From assembly GCA_000720995.1 (NCBI GenBank), contig JOEL01000036.1:1-64000 (forward strand): DNA of 64,000 nucleotides, in the 5' to 3' direction. The notes below the pieces were generated by a model, which made no database searches, was not told where the DNA came from, and saw only the letters and a program-made list of their open reading frames with translations. A program made the position numbers and the translations under genes. Source of the stretch: Streptomyces celluloflavus (GTDB lineage: Bacteria; Actinomycetota; Actinomycetes; Streptomycetales; Streptomycetaceae). Below, piece after piece: positions 53,759 through 62,606 of the stretch. The number at the start of each line of letters is the position of its first letter. The first letter of the stretch is position 1.

Positions 53759-54010
53759 ATGGTTAACAACGGCGCACCAAGGTGGGAAACAGCCATCCTC
53801 GACGGCGGACCGGCGGACGGAATGCGCGTCCGGGTGGCCGACCGGCCCAGCGTGCTCCAGGTGAACCGCCCGTGCGCGATCGAGGATCCGCAGGACGGGG
53901 TCCGCGATCCGCAGGAGGTGGTCCACGTGGCCGCACTGCACATCTACCGCCGCGACCTGAAGGTGAAGAGCGAACCGCTGCGGTACGGGTTCGACGGGGT
54001 CAGCCCCTGA
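53759..54010 (+). CDS. Small hypothetical protein
   Basis: The protein has 83 residues with text WETAILDGGPADGMRVRVAD and a final YRRDLKVKSEPLRYGFDG. The layout resembles a streptomycete small-protein family without known function. ATG 53759 was chosen over an upstream TTG at 53753. It diverges from TerD and converges on TatA. Confidence 0.65.
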   Translation: MVNNGAPRWETAILDGGPADGMRVRVADRPSVLQVNRPCAIEDPQDGVRDPQEVVHVAALHIYRRDLKVKSEPLRYGFDGVSP

Positions 54011-54028
54011 GGCGTACCGACACGGACG

Positions 54029-54370
54029 TCAGCGGGGCGCGCCCGGCCGGCTCTCCGGCTCCCGGGGCGCACCCGGCTTGGCCTCCCGCTCCGGCTCCGG
54101 GCGGCCGGAGTCCGGACGGGGGTTCGGTGCGGTGCCGTCGGCGGGCACGGCGTGGATCGTCCGGGGCTCGCCCGGCCCTTCCGCGCCGGGCGAGTAGGTC
54201 GCGGTCGCCGGGCCGTCGTCGTCCTTCATCGCCTTGGTCTCACTCTTGAGGATCCGCAGCGATTTACCCAACGCGCGTGCGGTGTCGGGTAGTTTCTTGG
54301 AACCGAAAACCAAGATCACCACCAGCACCACGATCAGCAGATGCCAGGGCTCCAGCCCGTTGCGCAGCAT
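54029..54370 (-). CDS. tatA: TatA/E family twin-arginine translocase component
   Basis: The protein has 113 residues. One membrane segment ([20 protein letters not shown]), the FGxKKLP hinge and amphipathic helix ([19 protein letters not shown]), then a Pro/Glu-rich tail: the TatA plan. TatA oligomers form the pore for folded Tat substrates; no tatC is in the window, so it may be an extra copy. ATG 54370 has GAGAGGG upstream. It diverges from the LCP gene, with the conserved 25-bp motif between them. Confidence 0.9.
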   Translation of the reverse strand: MLRNGLEPWHLLIVVLVVILVFGSKKLPDTARALGKSLRILKSETKAMKDDDGPATATYSPGAEGPGEPRTIHAVPADGTAPNPRPDSGRPEPEREAKPGAPREPESRPGAPR

Positions 54371-54430
54371 CGCCGCACACCCTCTCTCGTCAAAGCGACG
54401 GGCCCATGGGGCCGCGTCCACGGTTTAACT

Positions 54431-54455
54431 TGCTACATTGCGCAACTGTATAACC
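54431..54455. promoter_or_regulatory. Copy 2 of the 25-bp conserved motif
   Basis: Contains CATTGCGCAACTGTATAACC preceded by TGCTA; it matches 22 of 25 positions of the copy at 44131..44155. It lies between the divergent TatA and LCP genes. Confidence 0.6.
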
Positions 54456-54513
54456 CTGGGCGGGGGGTGAACCGTCTTTCCCTTGCACGGACCGCACGGA
54501 TGGGTGTTCACAC

Positions 54514-56025
54514 GTGACAGGCAGCCACAAGGCACGAGGCGAACGCCGTAGCGGGGACGCCCCCGCCCCGAGGCGGCGGAAGCGCAGCCGGGTGCGGATA
54601 GCCGCGACGATAACGCTCTCGATTCTCCTGCTCCTCACCGCCGGAGCCGGCTGGTTCTACCTCCGGCTCAACGGGAACATCACCACGTTCGGCGCGGACG
54701 GGGTGAGTCAGGACCGGCCCGGGGAGGGTGCGGGTGGCAGCAATGTGCTGGTCATCGGCTCGGACTCACGGTCCGGCGACAACAGCAAACTGGGTGGCGG
54801 GGAAGGCGATGTGGGGCGTTCGGACACCGCGTTCCTGCTGCATGTCTACGGCGACAACAAGCATGCGGTCGCGGTGTCGTTCCCGCGCGACACGCTCGTG
54901 GACATCCCGTCCTGCAAGCTTCCCGACGGCGGCTGGACCAAGCCGCGGACCAATGTCATGTTCAACGTCGCGTTCACCGTGGGCGAGACCGCCAAGGGCA
55001 ATCCCGCCTGCGCGCAGAACACCGTGGAGAAGCTGACCGGTCTGCGCGTCGACCACACCGTGGTCGTCGACTTCGCGGGCTTCTCGAAGATCACGGCCGC
55101 GATCGGCGGCGTACCCGTGTGCCTGCCCAAGAACGTCTACGAGGGCGAGCTCAACCCCAATCTGGGCCGGCAGGGGAAGATCATCTTCGCCAAGGGGCCG
55201 CAGACGGTCGCGGGCCAGCAGGCGCTGGACTACGTACGGGTGCGGCACGGCATCGGCGACGGCTCCGACATCGGCCGGATCAAGCGTCAGCAAGCCTTCC
55301 TCTCCAGCCTGGTCAAGAAGGTCAAGTCGCAGGGGTTCAGCCCCTCCACCCTGCTGCCGCTGGCGAACGCCGCCACCGAGTCGCTGACCGTCGACCCGGG
55401 GCTGGGCTCGGCGAACAAGCTGCTCTCCTTCGCGATGTCGATGAAGGACATCGACCTGCACAACACCAAGTTCGTCACCATGCCCTGGCGCTATCAGGGC
55501 GCGCGGGTGGCGATCGTGCACCCCCAGGCGGACGAGCTGTGGGCGGCGTTGCGGGCGGACCGCACCGTCGACGGCAAGGACGCCAGCGGCAAGCCCGAGG
55601 GCGGCGCGGCGTCCGCGACGCCCGACGGCCCGGTCTCCGGTGCGGGCATAAGCGTCAGCGTCTACAACGGCACCGTCGTCAAGGGGCTGGGCGCCCGCGC
55701 GGCCGGTGAACTGAAGTCCGCGGGCTTCACCGTCACCATCACCGACACCGCCCCCGACCAGCACCACGCCACCACAGAGATCACCTACGGACCGGGCGCG
55801 CAGGACCGGGCAAAGACCGTCGCCCGCCTCTTCCCCGGCGCGCAGCTGCACCAGTCCGCCGCCGCCGGGATCAGCGTCACGGTCGGCCAGTCGTACGCGG
55901 ACCAGCCCGCGGGCTCCGCCTCCGCCTCCGCGTCCTCCTCCGTCCCCGCCGAGGTGCCCTCGGACGTGGCCGACAAGGCCCGCTCCGCCGACGACAACCC
56001 CTGCTCCGATCTCTCGTACGGTTAG
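54514..56025 (+). CDS. LytR-CpsA-Psr (LCP) family protein
   Basis: The protein has 503 residues. A basic cytoplasmic start, one membrane segment near residues 30-50, the LCP domain about residues 75-260 (VLVIGSDSRSGDN, RSDTAFLLHV, VSFPRDTLVDIP, ALDYVRVRHGIGDGSDIGRI), then a LytR_C domain about 375-455 (ISVSVYNGTVVKGLGARAAGE). It attaches undecaprenyl-linked glycopolymers to peptidoglycan; the Arg and Asp residues in DSRS and FPRD bind the pyrophosphate lipid. The Ser/Ala-rich C-terminus is typical of secreted extensions. Confidence 0.92.
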   Translation: MTGSHKARGERRSGDAPAPRRRKRSRVRIAATITLSILLLLTAGAGWFYLRLNGNITTFGADGVSQDRPGEGAGGSNVLVIGSDSRSGDNSKLGGGEGDVGRSDTAFLLHVYGDNKHAVAVSFPRDTLVDIPSCKLPDGGWTKPRTNVMFNVAFTVGETAKGNPACAQNTVEKLTGLRVDHTVVVDFAGFSKITAAIGGVPVCLPKNVYEGELNPNLGRQGKIIFAKGPQTVAGQQALDYVRVRHGIGDGSDIGRIKRQQAFLSSLVKKVKSQGFSPSTLLPLANAATESLTVDPGLGSANKLLSFAMSMKDIDLHNTKFVTMPWRYQGARVAIVHPQADELWAALRADRTVDGKDASGKPEGGAASATPDGPVSGAGISVSVYNGTVVKGLGARAAGELKSAGFTVTITDTAPDQHHATTEITYGPGAQDRAKTVARLFPGAQLHQSAAAGISVTVGQSYADQPAGSASASASSSVPAEVPSDVADKARSADDNPCSDLSYG

Positions 56026-56074
56026 ACGTAGTTCACCCCCCCTTGTCCCGACCTCAATTGAGGAGAACAGCACC

Positions 56075-57430
56075 ATGTCTGCCATCCGCCGGACGTTGCC
56101 CAGGCTTCTGTCCGGTCTCATCCTCGCCGTGCTCGCGCTGGCCGCGGCGGCGGCCTTCATACCGCGTCCGGCGCACGCGGCGGGCGGCCTCGACGCTGTG
56201 GCCGATGCCCTCAAGAAGAGCCCGGTGTACGTCGATCCCCGCGTCCGGGCACAGCTGCCGGAGGCGGACGCCGAGGCCCTCGCCAAGAAGATCCGCGACG
56301 CGGACCGGCCGGTCTTCGTCGCCGTGCTGCCCGCCACCGCCGAGTTCCCGCCGCAGACGCTGCTCCAGGACCTGCGCACCAAGGTCGGTGTCACCGGTGT
56401 CTACGCCGTCCACCTCGGCGCCACCGGGTTCAACGCGGGGGCCGACCCGCGGGCGATGTCCCGCAATGCGGTGACCAACCTCAAGAGCGCCGTGAAGCAC
56501 TCCCACCCCGGTGACGCCAAGGGCGTCGTGACGGACTTCGCCGAGCAGGCGGCCGCACAGGCCAAGGGGCACGCGCCCGACTCCTGGAGCGGCGGCTCGG
56601 GTGGCGGCTCCGGCACCGGGCTGCTGATCGGCGGCGCAGTGGTCGTGGCCGGCGGCGTGGGCGCGTACGCCCTGTTCCGGCGCGCGAAGAAGAAGCGGGA
56701 GGAGCGCGAGCGCGCCGAACTGGACGCCCTGCGGGTCGTGGTGGACGAGGACATCACCGCCTTCGGCGAGGCGCTGGAACACCTCGACTTCAGCCCCTCC
56801 GAGCCCGGCGCCGACGACGCCATGCGGCGGGACTACTCCGGTGCCCTGGACGCGTACGAGTCCGCCAAGACCAAGATGGCGGCGGCGCGCAGGCCCGAGG
56901 ACGTCCGGGCGGTGACGGAGGTGCTGGAGGACGGCCGGTTCGCGCTGGCCACGCTCGCCGCGCGGCGCGGCGGCAAGCCGCTGCCCGAACGCCGCGTCCC
57001 GTGCTTCTTCGACCCGCGGCACGGGCCGTCGACCGTCGATGTGCAGTGGGCCCCGCCCGGCGGGGCGGCGCGTGCCGTGCCCGCGTGCGCGGCCGACGCG
57101 GCGCGGCTGGCCGACGGCCACGAGCCGATGTCCCGCACGGTGCAGACCGACAACGGTCCCCAGCCGTACTGGAACGCCGGACCGGCCTACTCGCCGTGGG
57201 CGGGCGGCTACTTCGGTGGCGGCATGCTCACCGGGCTCGTCGCGGGCACCATGCTCGGCTCCCTCATCAGCGCCCCGTCCGCCTTCGCCGACTCCCCCTC
57301 CCCCGACCTCGGTGCGCAGGGCGGCGACGTCTCCGGCGCCGACTTCAACGCCGCCGACTTCTCGGGCGGCTTCGGCGGCGGGGACCTGGGCGGCGGAGAC
57401 GGCGGCTTCGGTGGCGGCGACGACTGGTGA
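56075..57430 (+). CDS. Membrane-anchored TPM-like protein with Gly-rich tail
   Basis: The protein has 451 residues. A signal peptide covers about residues 1-36. An extracytoplasmic domain (VRAQLPEADAEALAKKIRDA) is followed by Gly-rich text and a membrane segment near residues 185-205 (LLIGGAVVVAGGVGAYALF), then a cytoplasmic coiled or helical part (KKREERERAELDAL). A final hydrophobic segment lies near 380-405, with a FGGGDxGGGD tail. The layout resembles TPM-containing membrane proteins of actinomycetes, function unknown. It starts 50 bases after the LCP stop, so an operon is likely. Confidence 0.75.
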   Translation: MSAIRRTLPRLLSGLILAVLALAAAAAFIPRPAHAAGGLDAVADALKKSPVYVDPRVRAQLPEADAEALAKKIRDADRPVFVAVLPATAEFPPQTLLQDLRTKVGVTGVYAVHLGATGFNAGADPRAMSRNAVTNLKSAVKHSHPGDAKGVVTDFAEQAAAQAKGHAPDSWSGGSGGGSGTGLLIGGAVVVAGGVGAYALFRRAKKKREERERAELDALRVVVDEDITAFGEALEHLDFSPSEPGADDAMRRDYSGALDAYESAKTKMAAARRPEDVRAVTEVLEDGRFALATLAARRGGKPLPERRVPCFFDPRHGPSTVDVQWAPPGGAARAVPACAADAARLADGHEPMSRTVQTDNGPQPYWNAGPAYSPWAGGYFGGGMLTGLVAGTMLGSLISAPSAFADSPSPDLGAQGGDVSGADFNAADFSGGFGGGDLGGGDGGFGGGDDW

Positions 57431-57485
57431 GTGACATCCGGCCGGTGGTGCGCGCCCCGCGGGGCCGTGCCGCCGGCCGGGTGCC

Positions 57486-57525
57486 CGGGGCCCGGGGCGG
57501 CGGCAGGACCGCTCCCCGGGCCCCG
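57486..57525. terminator. Bidirectional terminator
   Basis: A perfect 12-bp stem (CGGGGCCCGGGG) with a partly pairing loop lies between convergent genes. Confidence 0.75.
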
Positions 57526-57530
57526 TCGGC

Positions 57531-60218
57531 TCAGGACCCCTGCGACCGGCGGAGATAGCGCGCGCTGGCGGCCGCGAGCGCGACCCCGTACAGCGCGAGG
57601 ACCACCGCGAGCAGCAGGTAGTACAGCGGCGGCGGGGCGTACATGCCCAGCAGCGGCCCCAGCGGGGAGAGCGGCAGCAGCACCCCCACGGCCGCGAGGG
57701 CGACGACGGCGAGCTGGACCGGGCCGGGCGCGCGCCCTTCGGCGGCCCGGCGGCCGGCGCGCAGCAGCAGCATCACCATCGCCTGGGTGAGCAAATTCTC
57801 GGTGAACCAGCCGGCGTGGAATATCTGCGGGTCACCGGAGCCCGCCGTCGTGTGGACGGCGAAGGCGAGGACCGCGAACGTGGCCATGTCGGCGGTGGCG
57901 TTGAGCACGCCGAACGCGGTGATGAAGCGGAGGAACGCACGCGGGCGCAGGACGGTCGGCCGGCGCATCGCGGCGGGACCCGGCCGGTCGAAGGCGAAGG
58001 CGAGCTGGGCGGCATCGAAGCAGAGGTTCTGCACCAGGACCTGCGCCGGGAGCATCGGCAGGAACGGCAGCAGCAGCCCGGCGGCGAGCATCGCGATGAC
58101 GTTGCCGAGGTTGGAGGAGAGCGTGATGCGCAAGTAGGCCGCGATGTTGGCGCTGCTGCCGCGCCCGGCGGTGATCGCGCCGTCGATGGCGGTGAGGTCC
58201 TTCTCGGCGAGCACCACATCGGCGCCCTCCCGCGCCACATCCACCCCGCCGCGCGGACAGATGCTCACGTCGGCGGCTTGCAGCGCGGGCAGGTCGTTGA
58301 CGCCGTCGCCGAGAAAGCCGGTGCTGCGCCCGCTCTCGCGCAGCGCGGTGACGATGCGGGCCTTGTCCTGCGCCGTGCAGCGCGCCACGGCCGTGGCCCG
58401 GCCGACGGCCGCGGCCAGCGCCTCTCCGCTGAGCGCGCCGAGCCGGTCGGCGGTGAGCACCTCGCCGGGGTCCAGGCCGAGGTCGTGGCAGGCCCTGGCC
58501 GCGGTGCCCGGGTGATCGCCGGTCAGGACCTTCACCTCCACACCGCGCCGCGCGAGGACCTCCAGTGCGGCGGCGGCGGAGGGCGCGAGCGCGTCACGCA
58601 GTTCGATGAGCCCGAGGAAGGTCAGCCCGCGCAGGTCCGCGGCGGTGTACGCGCCGGAGCGGGCGGGGCGTTCGGCGACCGCGACTGCCAGCAGGCGCAG
58701 ACCGCTCGCCGCGCCCCGGTCGGCCAGGGCGAGCAGGTGCTCGCGGGTGGCCGTGTCCAGTTCCGGTTCCGCGCCGTCGGCGCGGAACGACGCGCACCGG
58801 TCCAGGACGTCCTCCACCGCGCCCTTGACGACGAGGGTGTGCGTACCGTGTTGCCCGGGGCGGCGGACCACGGCCGTGGCGAGCCGGCGGACCGGATCGA
58901 ACGGCAGCGCCGCGATCCCGTCGTACTCCAGCGGGTCCGCGGCGAGTTCCCCGGCCGCCTCCAGCACCGCTTCGTCGAGGCTGTCCGGGACGGGCAGTTC
59001 GGCGAGTTCGAGGGTCCAGAAGCTGTTGACGGCCGCCCAGCCCAGAACGTCCGGGTCGGGGCGGCCGCGCGCGTCCACGGCCCGTTCCACCACCGGGCGG
59101 TCCTGGGTGAGCGTGCCCGTCTTGTCCAGGCACAGCACATCGATCGCGCCGAGGTCGTGCAGTGCGGGCAGCCGCTTGACGATCACGCCGCTGGTACGTG
59201 CGAGGGCGGAGGCCCCCCGGGCCAGCGCGGCGGTCACGATGACCGGCAGCATCTCCGGGGTGAGGCCGACCGCGACGGCGACCGCGAACGGCAGGGTCTC
59301 CAGTCCGCGGCCGCGCAGCGCGCCGTCCGCCATCAGCACCAGCGGCGGCATGATCAGCATGAAGCGGATCAGCGTCCAGGCGATGCCGTGCACCGAGCGG
59401 TCGAAGGCGCTCTGCGCGCGCCGCCGGGGCGGGCGGTAGGCGGCGAACCGGGTGTCCGCGCCGGTGGCGACGACCAGCGCCGTCCCGCTCCCGGAGGCCA
59501 CGCTGCTGCCCTGGAAGCACATGTGCGGCGGCTCCGGCAGCCCCGCGCTCTCGTCGGACGGCGCGTCGACGGCGTACTTCGCCACCGGTGCGGACTCGCC
59601 GGTCAGGGCCGCCTGATGCACGGTCAGCCCGCTCGCGCGCAGCAGCCGCAGATCGGCCGGCACCAGGTCGCCGGGCCCCAGGCGGACCACATCGCCGACC
59701 ACGAGCTGGTCGACGGGGATCTCCCGCGTCTGCGGCGGCGCCGCGTCGTCCGCCCGCCGCTGTACGGAGGCCGTGGTGGCGACCAGTTCGCGCAGGGCGG
59801 CCATCGACCGGCTGGCGTGGTGCTCGCCGCCGGACCGCAGGACGCAGCTGACCACGACGAGCACCATGATCACGCAGGCCGTCCCCCAGGAGGCGACGGC
59901 CGCCGAGACCAGGCCCAGACAGAGCAGGACCGTGGTGAAGGGATCGCGCAGACTGCCCAGAAAGCGCCGCGGCCAGGAGACCGGCCGCCAGGCGGGGACC
60001 GTGTTCTCGCCGTGCCGGACCAGGAGGTCCCCGGCCTGTTCCTCCGTCAGACCGCGCGGTCCGCTGCCCAGCAGCCGCAACAGCTGAAGGGTGGTGAGCG
60101 CGGCCGGCTCGCCGCCGCCCGAGCCGTCCGGCGGGGCATGGCCGGCCGGAACGTCCCGGATACCGGAAGGGGTGCGGCCGGTTCCGGGTACCGCGGTGGT
60201 CTCAGGCACCGACGTCAC
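57531..60218 (-). CDS. P-type ATPase, magnesium-translocating (P3B) type
   Basis: The protein has about 895 residues and ten membrane segments. It has TGES, the phosphorylation site CLDKTGTLTQDRP, GDGVNDLPALQAADV and the MgtA/B-type tail. The lysine-rich linker and AVAVGLTPEMLPVIV match P3B ATPases such as MgtA, which import magnesium. The start is uncertain: GTG 60218 overlaps the ArsR stop by 17 bases, and GTG 60209 overlaps by 8. Overlap with an upstream ArsR regulator suggests metal-responsive control; other substrates are possible. Confidence 0.9.
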   Translation of the reverse strand: MTSVPETTAVPGTGRTPSGIRDVPAGHAPPDGSGGGEPAALTTLQLLRLLGSGPRGLTEEQAGDLLVRHGENTVPAWRPVSWPRRFLGSLRDPFTTVLLCLGLVSAAVASWGTACVIMVLVVVSCVLRSGGEHHASRSMAALRELVATTASVQRRADDAAPPQTREIPVDQLVVGDVVRLGPGDLVPADLRLLRASGLTVHQAALTGESAPVAKYAVDAPSDESAGLPEPPHMCFQGSSVASGSGTALVVATGADTRFAAYRPPRRRAQSAFDRSVHGIAWTLIRFMLIMPPLVLMADGALRGRGLETLPFAVAVAVGLTPEMLPVIVTAALARGASALARTSGVIVKRLPALHDLGAIDVLCLDKTGTLTQDRPVVERAVDARGRPDPDVLGWAAVNSFWTLELAELPVPDSLDEAVLEAAGELAADPLEYDGIAALPFDPVRRLATAVVRRPGQHGTHTLVVKGAVEDVLDRCASFRADGAEPELDTATREHLLALADRGAASGLRLLAVAVAERPARSGAYTAADLRGLTFLGLIELRDALAPSAAAALEVLARRGVEVKVLTGDHPGTAARACHDLGLDPGEVLTADRLGALSGEALAAAVGRATAVARCTAQDKARIVTALRESGRSTGFLGDGVNDLPALQAADVSICPRGGVDVAREGADVVLAEKDLTAIDGAITAGRGSSANIAAYLRITLSSNLGNVIAMLAAGLLLPFLPMLPAQVLVQNLCFDAAQLAFAFDRPGPAAMRRPTVLRPRAFLRFITAFGVLNATADMATFAVLAFAVHTTAGSGDPQIFHAGWFTENLLTQAMVMLLLRAGRRAAEGRAPGPVQLAVVALAAVGVLLPLSPLGPLLGMYAPPPLYYLLLAVVLALYGVALAAASARYLRRSQGS

Positions 60219-60561
60219 GGAGGGGTGCCGCGGCCGGGTGTCCGGCGCGGTCGGCCAACTGGACGACCAGCAGCCGGACCACGGCCACCACATCGGGGTC
60301 GTCGACGAGGTACACCACCCGGCGGCCTTCCCGGCGCGACCGCACCAGTCCGGCCAGCTTCAGCTTCGTCAGATGCTGGCTCACCGCGGGCAGCGCGCCG
60401 CCGACCCGCTCCGCGAGCCCGCTCACATCGCTCTCGCCCTGCGCCAGCGCCCAGACGATGTGCAGCCGCGGCGGCGAGGCCAGCAGTCCGAACATCGCGG
60501 CCGCTTCGGCCAGCACCTCGGCCGGCGGATCCACCATGCCACCCTTGCTGCCCATCACCAC
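60202..60561 (-). CDS. ArsR/SmtB family metal-responsive regulator
   Basis: The protein has 119 residues. Winged helix: FGLLASPPRLHIVWALAQGE, recognition helix LPAVSQHLTKLKLAGLV, wing REGRRVVYLVDD. A His-rich C-terminus (ADRAGHPAAAP) and no cysteine pair suggest that any metal site uses His/Asp, as in zinc or nickel sensors. Its stop overlaps the P-type ATPase start, so both are made from one message, and it probably represses that operon. Confidence 0.88.
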   Translation of the reverse strand: MVMGSKGGMVDPPAEVLAEAAAMFGLLASPPRLHIVWALAQGESDVSGLAERVGGALPAVSQHLTKLKLAGLVRSRREGRRVVYLVDDPDVVAVVRLLVVQLADRAGHPAAAPLRDVGA

Positions 60562-60835
60562 TGCCGCTCTCCATCCCCCTGGGGCGTCACCCGTGTCCCC
60601 GGAACGCCCAGTCTAGGCGCCGCGCGACACGCCCTCCGGCGTACGGGGGCACGGGGCAACCCGGCGACCCGGCGACCACGGACGGCAGGGCCGCCGCTCC
60701 GGGCGACCGGGTGTCCGTCAGGGCGGCCGTGGTCCGTTCCGGCATGCCGGTGCGCCCCGGGCGGTACGCGCGGTACGGGGTTCGCCGTCCGTCACGTACG
60801 GCCCGGGGCATCGCCGGCCGCTCGGGGGCCGCGGT

Positions 60836-61546
60836 TCAGGCACGTTTGGACGAGGTGAGGTGGGCGAACACCACCACGTTGTCGGTGTAGTCCTTGGCCG
60901 TCTTGTTGTAGGCGCCGCCGCAGGTGATCAGGCGCAGCTGCGGGGTGGCCGCCTCGCCGTAGACCCGCTCGTCGGGGAACTCCGCCTTGCTGAACGTCTC
61001 CACGGTGTCGACCTTGAACGTGGCGACGGTGCCGTCGTCACGGGTGACGGAGACCGTGTTCCCGGCCTTGAGCGTGCTGAGCTGGAGGAACACGGCCGGG
61101 CCGGTCTTGGTGTCGACATGGCCCGCGACGATCGACGTGCCGGACTCACCGGGTGTGGCTCCGCCCTGGTACCAGCCGACGAGATTGCTGTTGTCCGCGG
61201 CCGGTGCGTTGAGCTGTCCCTTCGCGTCGAGGGTCAGCGCGGTGAAGGGCGCGTCGACGGCGATCGACGGGATCGTGAGCCGCTTCGGGGTGGCGGGAGG
61301 CAGCGCCTGGGCCACCGAGGTGGCCGGCCTGGGGGCGTCGGGAGCCTCGGGGGCGTCAGGGGCGGCGGGGGCGGGGACGGCGGCCCGGGGGCGGGGCAGT
61401 GGCTGGGTCTGTGCGGAGGTGCCCATGGAGTTGTAGAGGAGGAAAACGCCCAGCCCCACCGCGGCGATGGGCCACAGCAGGGCACGGCCGAGGGAACGGG
61501 GGGCGGGGGCGGAGGGGTCCGGTTGGGGTGGCGGCTGGGTGGCCAT
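60836..61546 (-). CDS. Class F sortase
   Basis: The protein has 236 residues. A membrane anchor at about residues 21-40, a Pro/Ala-rich stalk to about 85, then the sortase fold with H143 in SIVAGHVDTKTG and C209 in LITCGGAYNKT. The usual catalytic Arg just before DNVVVFA is Thr here (DYTDNVVVFA), so the triad is either completed elsewhere or weakened. It joins surface proteins to cell-wall or other amines. ATG 61546 has AAAGG about 10 bases upstream. It lies downstream of the repetitive secreted protein, its likely substrate. Confidence 0.88.
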   Translation of the reverse strand: MATQPPPQPDPSAPAPRSLGRALLWPIAAVGLGVFLLYNSMGTSAQTQPLPRPRAAVPAPAAPDAPEAPDAPRPATSVAQALPPATPKRLTIPSIAVDAPFTALTLDAKGQLNAPAADNSNLVGWYQGGATPGESGTSIVAGHVDTKTGPAVFLQLSTLKAGNTVSVTRDDGTVATFKVDTVETFSKAEFPDERVYGEAATPQLRLITCGGAYNKTAKDYTDNVVVFAHLTSSKRA

Positions 61547-61611
61547 GGGGCGGTGCCTTTCGGGTGGCGGACACGATGGCGGGGCGGGAGGGGGAGCACA
61601 CATGCAATCGC

Positions 61612-61644
61612 CGCGGCCACCGTCCGCGAGGGACGGTGGCCGCG
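61612..61644 (-). terminator. Hairpin between the repetitive protein and sortase genes
   Basis: A perfect 14-bp stem (CGCGGCCACCGTCC) with loop GCGAG lies in the 122-base gap. It may end most transcripts after the upstream gene, lowering sortase expression relative to its presumed substrate, or be a processing site. Confidence 0.7.
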
Positions 61645-61668
61645 ACAGGCAAACAGCCTGCGGCCGGA

Positions 61669-62606
61669 TCAGGCCGCCGTGGTGCCGGAGTTGTTGCGAC
61701 GACGCAGGACGTACGCCCCGGCGCCGAGGCCACCGAGCAGCAGCACACCGCCGGCCGCCATGCCGCCACCGGTCATCGCCATGGCACCGCCACCGGTGTG
61801 CATACCACCGTGCGGACGCCCGCCACGGTCCCAGCCGCGGTCCCAGCCGCGGTCGTGGTCCCGGCCGCGGTCCCAGCCGTGCGCCCGCGGTCGTGGTCAC
61901 GGCCCCGGTCGTGGTCCCGGCCACGGTCGTGGTCACGACCCCGGTCACGGTCACGGTCCCGGTCACGGTCCCGACCGCGGTCACGGTCACGGTCCCAGTC
62001 CCCGGTCACAACCTTGGCGAGGGCACCGCCACCGGTGTGCATACCACCGTGCGGACGCCCGCCACGGTCCCAGCCGCGGTCCCAGCCGCGGTCGTGGTCC
62101 CGGCCGCGGTCCCAGCCGTGGTCCCGACCGCGGTCACGGTCACGGTCGTGGTCACGGTCACGGTCCCAGTCCCCGGTCACGATCATGGACAGGGCACCGC
62201 CACCGGTGTGGACGCCGCCGTGCGGCCGGCCACCCCGACGGCCGTGGTCGTGGTCCCAGCCGCGGTCCCAGCCACGCCCGCGGTCGTGGTCCCGACCCCG
62301 GTCGTGGTCACGGCCACGGCCACGGTCGTGGTCCCGACCGCGGTCACGGTCACGGCCCCGGTCGTGGTCCCGGCCACGGTCGTGGTCACGGCCCCGGTCA
62401 CGGTCACGCCCGCGGTCGTGGTCCCGACCCCGGTCGTGGTCACGACCCCGGTCACGGTCACGGTCGCGGTCGTGGTCCCGGCTGTGGCCCGGACCGCCGT
62501 CCGTGCCCAGGCTCTCGGTCAGTGTGATGGCATTCGCCGCGGGAGAGGTGATCGCGAGGACCGCCGTGATGGCGGCCGAGGCGAACAAGGTGCGGGCAGT
62601 GCGCAT
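61669..62606 (-). pseudogene. Secreted Arg/Asp/His/Gly-repeat protein with out-of-frame membrane anchor
   Basis: ATG 62606, with AAAGGAAAA upstream, starts a clear signal peptide (residues 1-29). About 235 residues follow of D-R-G-R and D-H-D-R-G-R repeats interrupted by GGRPHGGVHTGGGAL-type modules. In a different frame the sequence continues with a third GGRPHGGMHTGGGAMAMTGG module, a membrane segment (AAGGVLLLGGLGAGAYVL) and RRRNN, the layout of a cell-wall-sorted protein. The switch lies near 61875-61890, where comparison with the sister repeat suggests a 4-base loss. Expressed as read, the protein lacks its anchor. No LPxTG-like sorting signal is evident. Confidence 0.7.
61784..62120. 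repeat. Two identical 98-bp repeats, 239 bp apart
   Basis: 61784..61881 and 62023..62120 are the same as far as can be checked by eye, both within the repetitive gene. A third, diverged copy begins near 62190. Shorter CGGTCGTGGTC-like units fill 61800..62490. Such repeats can expand or contract by slippage or recombination. Confidence 0.85.

Noticed and set aside
57816-60890. A 1024-codon open frame on the plus strand
   Set aside because: It lies antisense to the P-type ATPase gene, whose motifs are unmistakable; GC-rich DNA gives long frames opposite real genes.
61784-62490. CRISPR-like regular repeats
   Set aside because: Units are directly adjacent, coding in one frame and of variable length, with no unique spacers and no cas genes.
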